From: Tillus elongatus
Lineage: Eukaryota; Arthropoda; Insecta; Coleoptera; Cleridae
DNA length: 64,000 nt
Reading direction: 5' to 3'
Assembly: GCA_964006375.1 (NCBI GenBank)
Contig: OZ023269.1
Location: forward strand, 63,787,029-63,851,028
In this document: positions 30,193 to 42,028 of the stretch, one piece after another
Layout: the number at the start of each line of letters is the position of its first letter
Position numbering within the stretch: the first letter of the stretch is position 1
Position numbers and translations under genes: made by a program
The notes under the pieces: generated by a model
The model's database searches: none
Told to the model about the DNA's origin: nothing
Seen by the model: only the letters and a program-made list of their open reading frames with translations

Positions 30193-30640
30193 ATAAAAGT
30201 GTTTTTAGGTTTAATCTCATAATTCTTGTATATATCTATTATTATTCCTGTATATATCTTTAGGTGAATTACTAAATTGTAGTTTAAAATGTTTTAGGTT
30301 AAAATGGGAAAATAATTGTTCCCAAAGTAGCTTTAGATTAAGTTTCCAATATGGGTATTATTTAATTATTATTATTATGTTATTTCTCACTAATATATTT
30401 GTGTGTATGTATGTATATGTGTGTGTGTATGTAGATATGTATGTGGGTGTGTGTGTGATTTTCTTATGGTGTTTTTTTCTTTCATATCAGATCGTCATAT
30501 ATCAAGTGTCTGACTGTCGTAAAGGGTTATATATTTAATTTTTACCACAATGCTGTTTATACTGTAAGATTTGTAATATAGATAATGCTATTGCTGTTAT
30601 TATGACATGTATTTTATTATAGTAAATAAATCTATATTAA
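30193..30640. other. Non-coding 3' flank of the P2 polymerase
   Basis: AT-rich with a 30400-30455 GT/TATG-rich stretch; no gene or terminal inverted repeat is recognised, so P2 appears truncated or its end is too diverged. Confidence 0.5.
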
Positions 30641-30649
30641 TCTGTTTCT

Positions 30650-30866
30650 GTATGTATGTATGTTTGTTTGTTTGTTTGTATGTATGTATGTTTGTTTGTA
30701 TGAATGTATGTATGTATGTATGTATGTATGTATGTATGTGTGTATGTATGTATGTATGTATGTATGTATGTATGTATGTATGTATGTATGTATGTATGTA
30801 TGTATGTATGTATGTATGTATGTATGTTTGTTTGTTTGTATGTATGTATGTTTGTATGTATGTAGG
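30650..30866. repeat. (TATG)n/(TTTG)n microsatellite
   Basis: About 215 bp of TATG with short TTTG blocks near both ends; coding frames in it are artefacts. Confidence 0.95.
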
Positions 30867-32560
30867 TATTGTAATGGGCAGGGACATTGGCTAATAAAAC
30901 TATTTACAATTAAGTTGAATTAACCCTTCAATTCAATCTTGGTCCATATTTTTTATTCTGTTCTATGGTCAAGAGGACCTGGTATATGAGTGAATGAAAG
31001 CGCCCCAACAGGTACGGTCGAAGTTTTATAATTATGTCAGCCGGCAGACGTGAGCTCTGAGAGTCAGAGATAAATCGCCGAAATTTCCAGAGGTCCATGG
31101 TAAATATACTAGGGTACCTCGAGGATTCGACAGGCCACAGTGGGGTATTTTAATATACGGAAATATTCCCGATGCAATTAAATTGTCTTGCATTATAAGG
31201 ATGATTTTAGTTTAAAAAAAACAAAGTAATGAAACAACCGCAGTCTGGATATTTCAATAAGAAAGCAGGTCTGTTAAATGTTTCACGTTACGAACCAAGT
31301 TCCCACACATAAAATGTTGAAAGAGTCAAGTGGAGTAAACCCTTTGTCATATAACTCATAGCAAGATTGGTGTCTTATCGAAGCGCTAGAAGATATAACA
31401 CTGTCGACTGGGATGTCTGGTTTTGTAAATACGAGACAGATGTCTGGGAAATAAGAAACAAAGGAATGCAATAGAAACACCTGCAGCTCGGGTGACTGCA
31501 AATAAAGAGGACATCTGGTTATTTCTATCTTAAAACTGCTAATATCTGTGGCAATATTAATGCAAATTATAGGTCATTGCAAATATGGTAATATTCACTG
31601 CAGAGAGGCGACTGATGAGATTCTGATAAGGAGAGAGGTTTTCGCCGTCTGGACTTTTAAATATAATCATAATCGCGTCAACGAGTATTATTAGCTATGA
31701 GATAATTATTTTTGCATTATCATTTTCTCTTCCGAAACTTCCACGAATCTAGTTCTTGAACGTCATTTATCAGTCGATATTTTCGTTGTAAATAAATGAT
31801 AAGCACAGAAGTATCTTAATAGCGGGTAGTTTTCTCAGCATGCTCAGATGACCACAGGGCTTGCACTAATTGAATACAGGCTATGTCGACCATGGGCTGA
31901 CCTGCAACACCTTAGGCAGTTGTAAAATCTAATTCGAAAAGGGAAAGTAATTTTAACTTGTATTACACTCGTATGTCAAATAAGTTCATATATAAAAATA
32001 AAACAGGACACGAAATATTTTATGTACATTTATATTAACATAAGAGAATTTAATACTGCTTTGGTGTCGTATGCACAATGAGGACATTATTCTGTTTTGC
32101 TTATTAACATTGTGTACGTAGCATATTATTATTATTTACATAGATTTAAGGTGTCATTGCATAAATATGAATGCCGGCAACAAGCGAAATAGCAACAAGT
32201 AAGGGTGCACAGGTAAACTTGCAGAATGGGTTTCACGAGTTGAGTAATGAATGTTTACAATTATAATTTAAATAAATAAAAAATAATGATAATAATAATA
32301 AGCTCTGAAAACAGTATGTACAGGAGGATTTCTATGTGGGACGTGTACACATGATAGAGGGGAGCCACGCTACAAATCACGAGCGGGACGCAATAAGGCC
32401 GATTATGGTACAAGCGTTTGATATGCTGTCGACTTTAACAACAGGGCCTGCATTATAGTTCATTACACGGGAAGAGGAATGAAACCGATATAAATACGCG
32501 GACGATTGCAGGCTAAAATCAGACATTCTTTGGTCTTCAAAGAGTGTCCTTCTCCGGGAA
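30867..32560. other. Non-coding region, nothing recognised
   Basis: Unique, AT-rich sequence without supported ORFs, RNA genes or transposon ends on either strand. Confidence 0.5.
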
Positions 32561-33005
32561 CCTACCTTGCCTAGGAGAGCATATCTTGTGATAAGCACTA
32601 CGTGCCTGAATCCTCGCTCTGGTGTCAAAGCAAGAAAACTCGACTGGCCTTCCTTTTCGCGATATTCAGCAACCTACCTTGCCTAGGAGAGCATATCTTG
32701 TGATAAGCACCACGTGCCTGAATCCTCGCACTGATGTCAAAGCAAGAAAACTCGACTGGCCTTCTTTTTCGCGATATTCAGCAACCTACCTTGTCTAGGA
32801 GAGCATATCTTGTGATAAGCACTACGTGCCTGAATCCGCGCACTGGTGTCAAAGCAAGAAAACTCGACTGGCCTTCCTTCTCGCGATATTCAAAACCTAC
32901 CTTGACTCGAAGAGTAATCTTGTGACAAACGCTACGTGCCAGAACTCGCGCACTAGCGACGAAACGGAGAACTCGGCTAGCATTCCCCGCGAGACAACCG
33001 CCCAC
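32561..33005. repeat. 112-bp tandem repeat, four copies
   Basis: Units start with 'cctacctt' at 32561, 32673, 32785 and 32896 (spacing 112, 112, 111). The first three are nearly identical and the fourth is diverged. Each has 'gagagcatatcttgtgataa', 'cactacgtgcctgaat' and 'tcgactggccttc..ttttcgcgatattc'. It is GC-richer than the surroundings. Short ORFs on both strands simply follow the period. Confidence 0.9.
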
Positions 33006-34856
33006 AATACTAGGGAACTTGCAAAGCACCAAATACTAGTGCCAGATCCTCACACACGATGAACGAGGTAGGGGATCTCCTTTCTCTGTAAAACCTCCAC
33101 CTCACCTCAGTGCAGGGAAATACCGGCCACGGTTCTATTTGTCGGGTCTGCTTTTTCCTATCCGGAAACCCAGAATGTGCGAACCGGCACCTCCGTTAGG
33201 CGAAACCCAGGACACGAGCAGCCGTCCCCGAGTGGAGACCATGACAGACCGGAAAAGGATGCATCAGACGGTGAGTTGAACATCACTATGACTCGTGCAA
33301 ACGGTCCTGTAAATTTCCCGGCCTTGAACAAAATTTGCGTGCCTTGCAAGTGTTATCTAGGAGCAAGGGGGGTGCTATAGGGGCATTCATAATATCATCG
33401 ATACCTTTATTAAATTTGGTACACCAAAAATTATTCTTAAAGGAAATCATTAATACATTTAAATATTGTCGAAATTTAACATGTAGAACCTGATCATGAG
33501 CCCTGTAGGCTTACCTGTGCACACATTACTTAAAGGAACTTTTATTCATTTAGATATTGCCAAGCTTGTTTGATGTAAGTTAAAACTCTAAAGCTGGAAT
33601 GTTATTTGTCTTAATTTTAAGCAGGAAAATAATGTATACATTTAAAATGTTGCCAAGTCTAGTGTATTTAAGCTGAGTCGAAACACTGAGAATTTATGTG
33701 GTCATTTAACGGTTGCCAGAATTATTTTTGATTAAATTCAATATCTAGAATAATATTTGTTTGCATCCTGTGTAGACATTTATCGCACGTTGCCAGATTT
33801 AATTAACTTAAAAATTGAAATCATGAACATTACCAGCTGGTGTTTATGTATATTCTAAGAATGTAAGTTTTGCTCCTACCAAATAGCACTTATTATGTGT
33901 ATGTTAGTTTTGTTTGCCTAATAATAATTATAATGTGAAATTTTGCACCTATTGACGTCAAAATGTAGCAGCGACTGAAAAGTTGAAATGTTTCGGCCCT
34001 ATTATAATGTTTGTTAGTTTTAAGTATTAATATTTGTGCATCCAGTGCTTTGTACCTCCGAGCTAGACATCTTGGTCGCGGGGGCGAAAATCCATGAGTT
34101 GCTGAACTTGAAATTACGAACCGTAAATATAAATTCAATTAAAGAGCCCCAATACATATTTTGTTCCATGCCAGCATTTGGAATCTGAAACTTAAAGCCA
34201 AGTAAGGGGGGGAATCTGAAACCAAAATCCAAATATGAAAGAGAAACATGTTATAAACAGAATACTGAATTTGAAATTGAAATCAAAGTAATTCCCTTGG
34301 TATTATGTGGTATGCATTTTATAGTTTAGCAAGGTCCGTGAAATGAGCCTTCATGGCATGGCATTGCTTCCCCTGATGCGTGACAAAATTTTGTACAATG
34401 TCCAACCCGCAGTTATGTCTTCAAGGGACATCCAGGCGAAGTTTCGCTCCATGAAGTGCCAATTTTGACCAAGACCCATAGGGCCCCCATGACGTGAAAA
34501 TCGACGCGATTTACAAACAAATTAAGCATAATTGGTGTGAAATAGCAGCCTGGAGGTCTATAATTCATTTCAGTTCGCGCGCATATGTATTGCGCATGAA
34601 GGGAAGTGAACGGGAGTCTAGGGTTATTCTCATCAGTAGATTTTGGAAAATATAAAACATAGAATAATCTTCCCATCACGTACACTGCAGCGTGCTATGT
34701 AATTTTTCTGTGTGAAACAAACGACGCAAGGTGAATTTCCCGCTTCTTGAAGTGTTAATTTCCGATATAAAAAAGTCTCATAGAGCAGGCCTCCAAAAAG
34801 CCACGCCAAACAAACATATTAAACATAATAGAAAGGGGAAAGGCAGCCTAGGCGCG
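33006..34856. other. Non-coding region; weak first-exon candidate at 33175-33270
   Basis: 33175-33270 is a 32-codon open frame starting ATG-TGC-GAA and ending at a good splice-donor match ACG|GTGAGT, in a locally GC-rich stretch. It could be a host first coding exon, but no partner exon is recognised and the evidence is weak. The rest, to 34852, shows nothing I can name. Confidence 0.25.
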
Positions 34857-35262
34857 AGTTAACTTTCTTGTTAACACACTTGACTTTTTAAAAGAATTTA
34901 TTGATTATAGTTACATAAAATACTTATGAATAATAATAAAAAATGATAAATATAAATTATGACAATTTAAAAGAGACTCAAGCAATAACAATGTAGGAAT
35001 ATCCGTCCGTGGTCTGGTAACTTCCATATATAGTCTCTGGTGGGGCGTGGACCGAGAGGCGGTTTCCACCTAAGTTGCAGTCTTGAAGGTGATCCTAGCA
35101 GGTGCCTGGTTGCTGATTTGAAGGTCTAGTTGTTTACCCATTTATGAATAGTCTATTCTTCTAATTGCGCTGCTTTTAATTAACCCATTCGTCAGCGACC
35201 TTGGGTGTTGAATCGGGATCTGTACTTCTTATATACATTGTATGAGTTGGCTATTGTTATCT
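34857..35262 (-). repeat. 3' LTR of gypsy D
   Basis: Reverse-oriented 406-bp LTR. The adjoining polypurine tract AAAGGATGGAGG (minus strand) lies at 35263-35275. Confidence 0.95.
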
Positions 35263-35286
35263 CCTCCATCCTTTAGAGAACGAAGC

Positions 35287-36856
35287 CTATGGTTCGTTCC
35301 GAATAGTCATCGGGAATCCAGTAATTGTTTTGGAGTCAGCAGTTTTCGTTTTTGATTTCTGCCAGAAGTATCTTGAAGTTATTGTGATTATTGTTATTAT
35401 TATCACAAGGTATAGTATAATTGTCCATACACTAGGGTGGTATATGGGCAAATCGATGGTTCCTGGAATTTTGCCATTGATGGATTGTAACTGGGATTTG
35501 ATATTGTTCAAGTCGTGCAGTTGGACATTTTCTAATTTTAGTTCTGGTAATTTGTCTGGGAATATGGGTGCTTTATTTGTTACCAATTCGATGTTTGGGA
35601 GATTGAACGATTGTTGTGTTTCCGATGCCATTTGTACTGAACTAAATCTTTCGTTATTGATGATAAGTTGGCATTTGGGTTTCAAAGTCGCCAGTTTTTG
35701 TTCCGCTGATTATTTTGGTTTCTTCATTTTCTTCGCAGCTAAGTTTGATTTTCGTTTCTTCTGGTGCCACTATTATGTATTGGGTATTGCCATATTTAGA
35801 GACTGTTGTTTTTGTTATTTTGACAAGTTCTTGCTTGCAATTGTTTATCGGTTTCTGGAAGTTGATCAGTTTAATTTCGCATGGGTTGTTTTCGTTAAGT
35901 GCTGTCGGGTTGTCATTTTCACAAAAGTATGTCTGGTCTTTTAGATTCCTACACTTTTCGTTTCTGTAAGCGTAGTGTTTGCTGTTAAGGATTAGGTACT
36001 TGGTTCTAGGGACAATCATTCTGAAGGTATACGGATTTTTAGGGACTGGTAACGCATACAGTTGATAATAAATATAATCTGATTTGTCTACTAAGGGTAT
36101 ATCTATTTGTAATATAATTTTAAAATCAATTTGAACGGTTTTTATGTTAAATATTTTTTCGTAAAGTGAAATGTCGGATTTTGTTATTAATCTTGATTTT
36201 GAGATATAGTTTTCAATATTTTCTAATTCTTTTGATATAAATTTCGGTTTCAGTATTGACGTATGATACGTGTTCAATTTTGAAAAAGTAATTGCATTTT
36301 CTGTTGTTAATATCATGTTTAGTACATTATTTAACAAATAACTGATTTGAGTGAGTAATTCCAAATGTTTTACTCTATGAAAATTTGTTAGTTGGTCACT
36401 TTTTAGACTATCTATTGTATATTCCAAATCGTTTATTCTCGCTACTATGGCTTCTTGGTTATGGTTCAGGTTGTTTATTGTTTTATTGAACTCTGTTATA
36501 GCGTCTATCATTAGGGATGTCTGTGAACTAAAAAGTTGATGTACTTGATTTTGGTCTTTCCTCAAAATTTCAAGAGCTTTATATATTCTGTCGCCGTCAT
36601 CTGCATCTAAGTTCCCAGTTATTGATTTGAATATCGGTCCTAGTCCGTTTATTATACCTCTTTTGTTCCTAATCGTTGTTGGAAATATTCGATAAAATGT
36701 GTCATCAATATTGCTGATGGTGAAATTGATTGTTAAAATAAAATTTTTGTATTCTAACTTGTATTCTGCATTCATTACGCTTATTATGTTGTCAAAGTAA
36801 GTTTTTAGTCTGTTAAAGTCATCGTATAGTTGTCTTAGGTCATGTATATGAATCAT
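35287..36856 (-). pseudogene. env: Env of gypsy D (one frameshift)
   Basis: Baculovirus F-like Env, almost the same as copy B: furin-type site Arg-Asn-Lys-Arg near residue 63-66, Gly-rich fusion-peptide-like region, membrane segment near the C-terminus (~35370-35420). A single-base loss near 35690-35700 splits it into a 400-codon and a 132-codon frame. The leader (36857-36975) again shows the pol end and splice-acceptor-like sequence. Apart from the shift, length and motifs are complete. Confidence 0.88.
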
Positions 36857-37098
36857 TCTCCATTTATCGTTTTCTGAAAAGGCTTGTCCCAGTTTGCGTG
36901 GCAGTATGCCTGGATTGTCTGTTAGGTCTTCTAATTGTGGTTTTACTCTGGTGAAGAGAATGAACCTGCAAGGTGAACGTTATTTAAATTGGTGATCGTT
37001 TGTTTGTCAAGTTTGTCGTTTAGTATTATGGCTTTATTAGTCCGTTTCTTACGTCATGTCTCGTTTGTCGATTATCCGAATATCTAGGTTCGACTTAG

Positions 37099-38553
37099 CT
37101 AGGTGATATAATCGTACTGTTTGTTTAATCTATTTAGTTGGAACGAGTTATTTTTTTCGTTATTGCAATATTGGCAAGCTCTAATAAAAGCTTTTATTTT
37201 TTGTTTCATTTTTGGAAAATTAAATTTAGTTTTCATCCTTAAATATGTTTCTTTAGCATTTATGTGATTTAATTTACTTCCGTGAATTAATCCGATTGCG
37301 TCGTTAATTTCATTGTCGTTTATATGTATGATTTTCTCTTGTTTATTTATATTATTTAATCTTGACTGAGTTTCATTATTTACGGGATTTATTTCCGGCT
37401 TGTAAACCTTATCGTGTGAGAATTTCTTTTCGTTATTGATTTTTGATTTTATTATTTGTGAAATTTGTTCCTTACCTATTTGCCGATGGTCGTCCTGTAC
37501 CTGAATTAAATTATTACTTAACTTATCATTTTGCGTGGTGCCTGTATATTTTATTTTGTTCGGAATAACCGCCCTGTAACAAGGTGGTTTTGTATTTGGG
37601 ATAAACTCTTCGATTTTAACGGGTTGGTCGATTTTATAGTGTTCTTTACACATTGAATATACATATTTCATTATACTGTCTGCATTGCTCGCTTCTTGTC
37701 GAGGCTTGTGCAAGACATCTAACCTAATTTTATCTGTAATATTTTTTTGTACACTCCCCGTATAATTATTATTATAATTCTGGTGATCGTAAGAATTATT
37801 TAATATCCTATTTGCTTTATTTTGAATTTGCTCTGTTATATCTTTTTGTATCGTCCTCGTATCACTCACATTTTTATTTCGACGATATTCATATGTGTTT
37901 AATGAAACTTGATCCCGTTTACATTTATTATGGGTGAAGTTTTCTCCTGTGTCATTTACTCGTAACCTTCCATCGTCATCATTTAATGGCTGATTACGCT
38001 TTCCTAGTTCGAGTTCAAGTGCAATAAAGCTTCTGTCTATTGTATTACTTACGTTAAGGTGATTCATTTCATCATTTGCTTTGATGATCCTACTTATCCG
38101 ATTGTTATTGCTACTACTATTACTACCCATCTTATCTTCATGATCCCGTGTATCAGGGAAGTTTATCTTAATGCTTCTATTTTTTAAATTGAGTCTCTGG
38201 TTTTTAAAATCAATGTTCGCTTGATTTTTTATCAAAAAGTCAATTCCAATAAGAGCTATGAAATTTTTGTTAAATTCAAATAGGCAAAACTCTTGTTCAC
38301 TGTCCGTTAGTGAGTTTAAAATTATTCTGGCTCGATTATTATGTCTGGAGTAACCATGCGAACTTTTTATCAAAAACGGGTGATTGTAAATCTTATTATA
38401 AAAGTTGTTATATGCTATGGACGGGTTTAAAAGGCTCTTAGTACTACCTGAGTCGATCAGTATTTTTCCGGGTAGTTCTTTTATTATTACGTAGGGTAAT
38501 TGGGATATTGTGTTAAAATTATTAATATCTATTACGGTTCTGTTTTTGAGCAC
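37099..38553 (-). CDS. pol: Chimeric, RT-less Pol of gypsy D
   Basis: 484 codons, one open frame. Residues ~1-120 are the aspartic protease ('LIDSGSTKSLL'), and 120-270 are the linker shared with copy B. From ~275 (about 37735) the protein diverges from B into a segment I do not recognise ('HKPRQEASNADSI', 'IEEFIPNTKPP', 'AVIPNKIKY'), then an integrase-type zinc-binding region (His-x3-His near 430, Cys-x2-Cys near 465). No RT, RNase H or integrase catalytic core exists. The frame has stayed open across the novel part here, whereas copy A carries breaks. Either the product has a use, such as protease plus nucleic-acid binding, or the copy is simply young. Confidence 0.8.
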   Translation of the reverse strand: MLKNRTVIDINNFNTISQLPYVIIKELPGKILIDSGSTKSLLNPSIAYNNFYNKIYNHPFLIKSSHGYSRHNNRARIILNSLTDSEQEFCLFEFNKNFIALIGIDFLIKNQANIDFKNQRLNLKNRSIKINFPDTRDHEDKMGSNSSSNNNRISRIIKANDEMNHLNVSNTIDRSFIALELELGKRNQPLNDDDGRLRVNDTGENFTHNKCKRDQVSLNTYEYRRNKNVSDTRTIQKDITEQIQNKANRILNNSYDHQNYNNNYTGSVQKNITDKIRLDVLHKPRQEASNADSIMKYVYSMCKEHYKIDQPVKIEEFIPNTKPPCYRAVIPNKIKYTGTTQNDKLSNNLIQVQDDHRQIGKEQISQIIKSKINNEKKFSHDKVYKPEINPVNNETQSRLNNINKQEKIIHINDNEINDAIGLIHGSKLNHINAKETYLRMKTKFNFPKMKQKIKAFIRACQYCNNEKNNSFQLNRLNKQYDYIT

Positions 38554-39790
38554 CCTGCTATCGGAAAATTTTGATGCTGTGCATCGTATAATTCGGAGGG
38601 TGATTGTTCATTATATGTTGCGTCATAATTTAATTCTTCTGGTAAGAAATGTTGTCTTCTTTCTAATTCATTGAAAGGAAAAGAATTATTCGTTTCGTTA
38701 TAGTTTAATTCTTCTGGTATGAAATTTTGTCTTTTTTGAAAATTGTTGGAAGGAAAATTGTTTCGTCTATTTTGTGAGGGTTGTTGTCGGCTGAAATTAG
38801 TATGTCTCGTGTTGTTACTGCCGACATCCATAGCCTGTGGATATCTTCTAGTATTGTCATTAGGGTTGTACGTCGGTCTTCTCATTGAGAATTGATTTGA
38901 AGGGTTCCCCTGAAATTGTGGGTGAGACATTTGGGGTCTGTTTGAATTATAGTTAAAAGGTGCACGATAATTTTGTTGTTGGAAGGGTTTTTGAAATTGA
39001 ATATTGTTAAAATTTGGGGTATTTCTTTGGAAAACTGGTTTTTGTTGTTTGTCGTGCTTGTTATTGTTATTATTGTTGAAATTTGACCGTTGTAATAATC
39101 TGTCCCTATATTCATAATTTTCCTCTGAAAATATAAATTTTAAAGCTTGTTCTATGCTGTCCGGTCGAGTGGATCTGACCACCATACCGAGGGGGTTTTT
39201 AATCCACCGATAAACGCTTTCAGTGTCTGTTGTCTGTACATGTTTTGTTTTAATCCTAAAATTCCCTCGTTACGTTCATTAGATATTAAATTAGAGATGA
39301 GTAATTGTTCAATGTGTCTGCAACGATTACTGAACGCTAAGGCATCCTCGTTATGTCTCTGTTTCAGTGTCAATAATTCGCCTAGTAAGCTGATTTCATC
39401 TCGCTGGTCTGTAAAGTTCTCAACAATTGCCCGTCTTAAGTCTACCCACGTGTTTATAATTTTAGTGTTAATAATTAACCTGGCTTGTGCAATTAGTTTC
39501 GTTTGAATATAATTTAATAGGAAATGGTTAAGATATAAATTTGGATTATCTGCATCATAGAATTGGTTCATTACTAGATCACAAGCTTTTAAGAAGTTCC
39601 CTACATTTTCAGGTTGTCCGTTAAATTCGGGGATTGCTTTAAGGTAAAACTCTTGGAATTGATTTGCCATATTTAAATTGTTTCTAGAATTATTTATATC
39701 GGGTTGTTCTACAATATCAATTTCGCCAATACTAATATTTCTTAATCTATATTCCAAATGTTCTAAATTATCAATATCGCTATCAGACAT
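38532..39790 (-). pseudogene. gag: Gag of gypsy D (one frameshift)
   Basis: Same Gag as copy B (~420 codons). The N-terminal frame runs 39790-39152, and after a one-A deletion at ~39195-39200 the other frame runs 39185-38532. The codon that is TAA in B (20155) is a Tyr codon here, so the two copies carry independent lesions. The 3' end overlaps the pol frame by ~20 bp, as in B. Confidence 0.88.
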
Positions 39791-39819
39791 ATAATATTAT
39801 CAATATATGAGGAAATACA

Positions 39820-39820
<1 letters not shown>

Positions 39821-39888
<68 letters not shown>
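39821..39888. repeat. (TA)34 in the 5' leader of gypsy D
   Basis: Copy B has only a short TA run at the homologous position (19192-19203), so the array expanded after or during copying. Confidence 0.9.
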
Positions 39889-39890
<2 letters not shown>

Positions 39891-40029
39891 AAATAAAGGA
39901 AGCAAACAACTTACAGAATCGATGCTATTGCTGCTGTCTTCATGACGTCTCTCTTGATCGGTTCTTTGGCTGTTAAGCGTTGAAACGCAAAGAATCAATA
40001 TACTTTTGGTTCTTCAGCACTATCCGTTG

Positions 40030-40040
40030 CGACTGCGCCA
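40030..40040 (-). promoter_or_regulatory. Primer-binding site of gypsy D
   Basis: Minus-strand TGGCGCAGTCG, the same 11-base serine-tRNA-like match as in copy B, sharing one T with the LTR end. Confidence 0.7.
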
Positions 40041-40445
40041 GTTAACTTTCTTGTTAACACACTTGACTTTTTACAAGAATTTATTGATTATAGTTACATA
40101 AAATACTTATGAATAATAATAAAAAATGATAAATATAAATTATGACAATTTAAAAGAGACTCAAGCAATAACAATGTAGGAATATCCGTCCGTGGTCTGG
40201 TAACTTCCATATATAGTCTCTGGTGGGGCGTGGACCGAGAGGCGGTTTCCACCTAAGTTGCAGTCTTGAAGGTGATCCTAGCAGGTGGCTGGTTGCTGAT
40301 TTGAAGGTCTAGTTGTTTACCCATTTATGAATAGTCTATTCTTCTAATTGCGCTGCTTTTAATTAACCCATTCGTCAGCGACCTTGGGTGTTGAATCGGG
40401 ATCTGTACTTCTTATATACATTGTATGAGTTGGCTATTGTTATCT
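40040..40445 (-). repeat. 5' LTR of gypsy D
   Basis: 406 bp, reverse oriented, bordered by CGCG at 40446-40449. Confidence 0.95.
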
Positions 40446-40449
40446 CGCG

Positions 40450-41243
40450 TAATACTGTAAATCAAGAAAAAGAGGGAACACTCATGCATCTACGTGAAGG
40501 GAAGTGTGCAACACGTCAGACAGGTGTGCGTCAGGCTTCCACTCCATCGTGTGTCCTATTTCCAGTAAAACAAAAAGAAAATGAAAAAAAATGGAAAACC
40601 TGAAAACAAAATATAGATATTCCTTGAATCTTCTTTAAAAAAAAACCGTACGCCACTGGAACATGGGCACAGGGTTGTGGAATTTCTGAGATACACCGTC
40701 AGCTGTTCGCCTTCGATAAAAGAGAACGGGTGTTGCATTTCCACATCTGGTAGTAGCAATAAGTGGGATTTAGTTCAGAATCATCTGTTTCAAAGAAGCG
40801 CTGAGGTGTCTAGCTGGGCAATTTAACCTTTGTATTGAATGGGATTGTGTTTTATGCAATATATCCAGTTAAAAGAATGATTGTGTTCACTTTCTCTGTC
40901 TCTTTCTGACCATCCTCAATTCATGGCTAGAACTTTCGATTACTACTACTGCATAGGCTCCAGTGGATGATCATAGGCCAGTTACTCGTAATAGTGACCC
41001 AGATGACTGTGAGACGCGGGTGGAAGACGTGTGTAAGGTAGGTGATTCTCACTCGCTCCATCACTGTGCGTGTATATGGTGAGTAGAATCGGAGCCCAGT
41101 GGCGGAGATGATAGAACGTTTATTCACTTGCTGTACCAAATCTTGTTATTAACAACAGTGTTTTTATACGTTATATTAAAGTGTCATAAACCAAAGGGGG
41201 GGTTTGTGTTGTAACAAGGGGTGGAAAGAGGGAAAATATTACA
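40450..41243. other. Non-coding region, nothing recognised
   Basis: No ORF, RNA gene or transposon end that I can support. Confidence 0.5.
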
Positions 41244-41488
41244 GTATGTATGTATGTATGTATGTATGTATGTATGTATGTATGTATGTATGTATGTATG
41301 TATGTATGTATGTATGTATGTATGTATGTATGTATGTATGTATGTATGTATGTATGTATGTATGTATGTATGTATGTATGTATGTATGTATGTATGTATG
41401 TATGTATGTATGTATGTATGTATGTATGTATGTATGTATGTATGTATGTATGTATGTATGTATGTATGTATGTATGTATGTATGTATG

Positions 41489-41518
<30 letters not shown>
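41244..41518. repeat. (TATG)n microsatellite, left part, split by gypsy C
   Basis: About 68 uninterrupted TATG units up to the LTR of gypsy C; the last four bases TGTA are the target duplication repeated at 50552-50555. The array continues at 50552-51730. Confidence 0.95.
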
Positions 41519-41519
<1 letters not shown>

Positions 41520-41781
41520 GTTATATCACCAACTGTAATAGTCCGTTACATAAAAACTGTGTGAATCAGCGTTCTCACGGCATGGTTGTTATTGTCGCAG
41601 ACGTTATAGCAATCTTGCATAAAATATTATATTACACTCTCCTTCTATGTACATAATTTACTGTAAGTTTTAGTTAGTTAGAATCTAGGATCTGTACTGT
41701 AAACATCTTAAAGAATAAAGTTCTCTGTTATTGAATATTGATTGTTTAAAAAAGGTATTATCAGTAATCAATAATATTAGT
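41519..41781 (+). repeat. 5' LTR of gypsy C
   Basis: 263 bp beginning AGTTATATC. AATAAA at ~41714-41719 is a likely polyadenylation signal. Confidence 0.95.
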
Positions 41782-41798
41782 GGCGCAGTCGGTAGTAT
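41781..41798 (+). promoter_or_regulatory. Primer-binding site of gypsy C
   Basis: TGGCGCAGTCGGTAG then TAT is complementary over about 15 bases to the 3' end of insect tRNA-Ser (…CTACCGACTGCG-CCA). The T is shared with the LTR end. Confidence 0.8.
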
Positions 41799-42028
41799 AG
41801 CTAATCGAATATATTGATAATATTTGATTCGTTTTTACGATTAATTAGCTATCGAACTTTCTAACACACTTGGTGGATTGAGTAGCTAAGTGAAGTGTTA
41901 GAGACTCAGTAACAAGTGTTCCAGTGCATCGAGCAACAAACGAACCAGTTCTGAGAAGATACTCCTGTGTGTGCTGAAAGAATATCAGGACCTATGGCAG
42001 TATTGATTATTTTGCTGTAAGTACCTTT

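Larger units (their letters stand above)
34857..40445 (-). mobile_element. Gypsy copy D, non-autonomous (RT/RNase H/IN core replaced)
   Basis: 5589 bp on the minus strand with two 406-bp LTRs (34857-35262, 40040-40445) that differ at about two positions. It is flanked by CGCG (34853-34856 and 40446-40449). Gag, protease and Env are of the same family as copy B, but ~2.75 kb of pol is replaced by a ~0.7-kb segment shared with copy A. Intact LTR ends, the target duplication and near-identical LTRs show that it transposed recently despite having no reverse transcriptase, so it must have been helped in trans. Confidence 0.94.

Noticed and set aside
35330..35944. 204-codon plus-strand ORF opposite gypsy D env (also 25153-25665 and 14912-15427 minus)
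   Set aside because: Antisense shadow of env; hydrophobicity comes from the complement of Lys/Asn/Ile-rich codons.
41781..41798. tRNA gene at the LTR border
   Set aside because: Only ~15 bases match the 3' end of tRNA-Ser, in antisense; it is a primer-binding site.
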